Of a stretch of 21,303 nucleotides of DNA, positions 21,258-21,303 are shown piece after piece. Where the stretch lies: positions 6,338 to 27,640 of the forward strand of contig DFGF01000032.1 in assembly GCA_002371715.1 (NCBI GenBank). Reading direction: 5' to 3'. The notes beneath the pieces are model-generated. The model did no database searches. It was not told the origin of the DNA and was given only the letters and a program-made list of their open reading frames with translations. Position numbers and translations under genes: made by a program. Numbering within the stretch: the stretch's first letter is position 1; each line of letters starts with the position of its first letter. Source of the DNA: Prevotella sp. UBA3757. GTDB lineage: Bacteria; Bacteroidota; Bacteroidia; Bacteroidales; Bacteroidaceae.

Positions 21258-21265
21258 TAATTTTG
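21258..21265 (+). promoter_or_regulatory. -7 promoter box of the gene at the right edge
   Basis: TAATTTTG matches TAnnTTTG. A TTG at 21235-21237 lies 20 bp upstream, in the right place for a -33 element. The ATG at 21271 comes 5 nt after the box, so transcription should begin at or next to the start codon. Confidence 0.65.
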
Positions 21266-21270
21266 CAGCC

Positions 21271-21303
21271 ATGAAAGCCGAAAGAACCATATCAGCGTAC
21301 AAG
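21271..21303 (+). CDS. Unidentified gene, first 11 codons
   Basis: ATG 21271 opens MKAERTISAYK and runs off the right edge. It follows a well-formed promoter 5 nt upstream, so it is likely a real gene with a leaderless mRNA. The fragment is too short to identify; there is no signal peptide in what is visible. Confidence 0.55.
   Translation, partial: MKAERTISAYK

Overview
The window reads as chromosome of a Bacteroidota bacterium, most likely a Prevotella-type member of the Bacteroidales. Nearly every promoter I can place is the Bacteroidota -7 box TAnnTTTG, Shine-Dalgarno sequences are weak or absent, and many proteins are typical of this order: DUF1599, DUF4369, a DoxX/MauE protein beside tpiA, a SPOR protein, a carboxymuconolactone decarboxylase-cupin, and 'Y-x-L-x-G ... 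GIYIKNGKKV' C-terminal tails. I see no rRNA, tRNA, CRISPR array, transposase or phage gene.

Region 1 (1-4941) is an AraC-controlled redox cluster that appears to be decaying. A partial AraC-type regulator faces leftward. An aldo/keto reductase, an exported amidohydrolase, an exported flavodoxin with a sorting-like tail, half of a second flavodoxin, a second aldo/keto reductase and a deletion-fused flavin reductase/CMD-cupin run rightward. Two of the genes are visibly truncated.

Region 2 (4942-5365) has no convincing protein gene. It holds a promoter followed at once by strong RNA secondary structure (candidate small RNA), a 7-bp tandem array and the promoter of the next operon.

Region 3 (5366-11638) is a rightward housekeeping run: DUF1599, DoxX/MauE-like, tpiA (followed by a strong hairpin), SPOR protein, folE, a small membrane-anchored protein and a phosphoethanolamine-transferase-like enzyme.

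Region 4 (11625-20821) is mostly leftward: mfd, plsC, a metallophosphoesterase, pyrC, a DUF4369 lipoprotein, a four-helix membrane protein and an FtsB/DivIC protein. A rightward dolichol-phosphate-mannose-synthase-like glycosyltransferase sits between mfd and plsC. Two convergent pairs overlap at their 3' ends (14 and 7 bp), and two tandem pairs use 4-bp ATGA overlaps.

Region 5 (20822-21303) holds the divergent FtsB promoter, an orphan C-terminal tail with its own terminator (relic of a secreted protein), and the first 11 codons of an unidentified gene.

The most unusual feature is a set of short tandem arrays that all have a 7-bp period but different unit sequences (AGTTGAC/AGTTGAG, AACTGAG, TTCTCCG, TTCACTT, TTTATTT, TTTTTAC, ACTCTAC, TTCATTC, GAAGTTT-GAAATTA). 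They fill most short intergenic gaps and also lie inside genes. One encodes the hydrophobic core of the SPOR protein's signal peptide, two form insertions in Mfd, and others supply the last codons and stop of neighbouring genes. I regard these heptad arrays as the best candidate here for something not well described.
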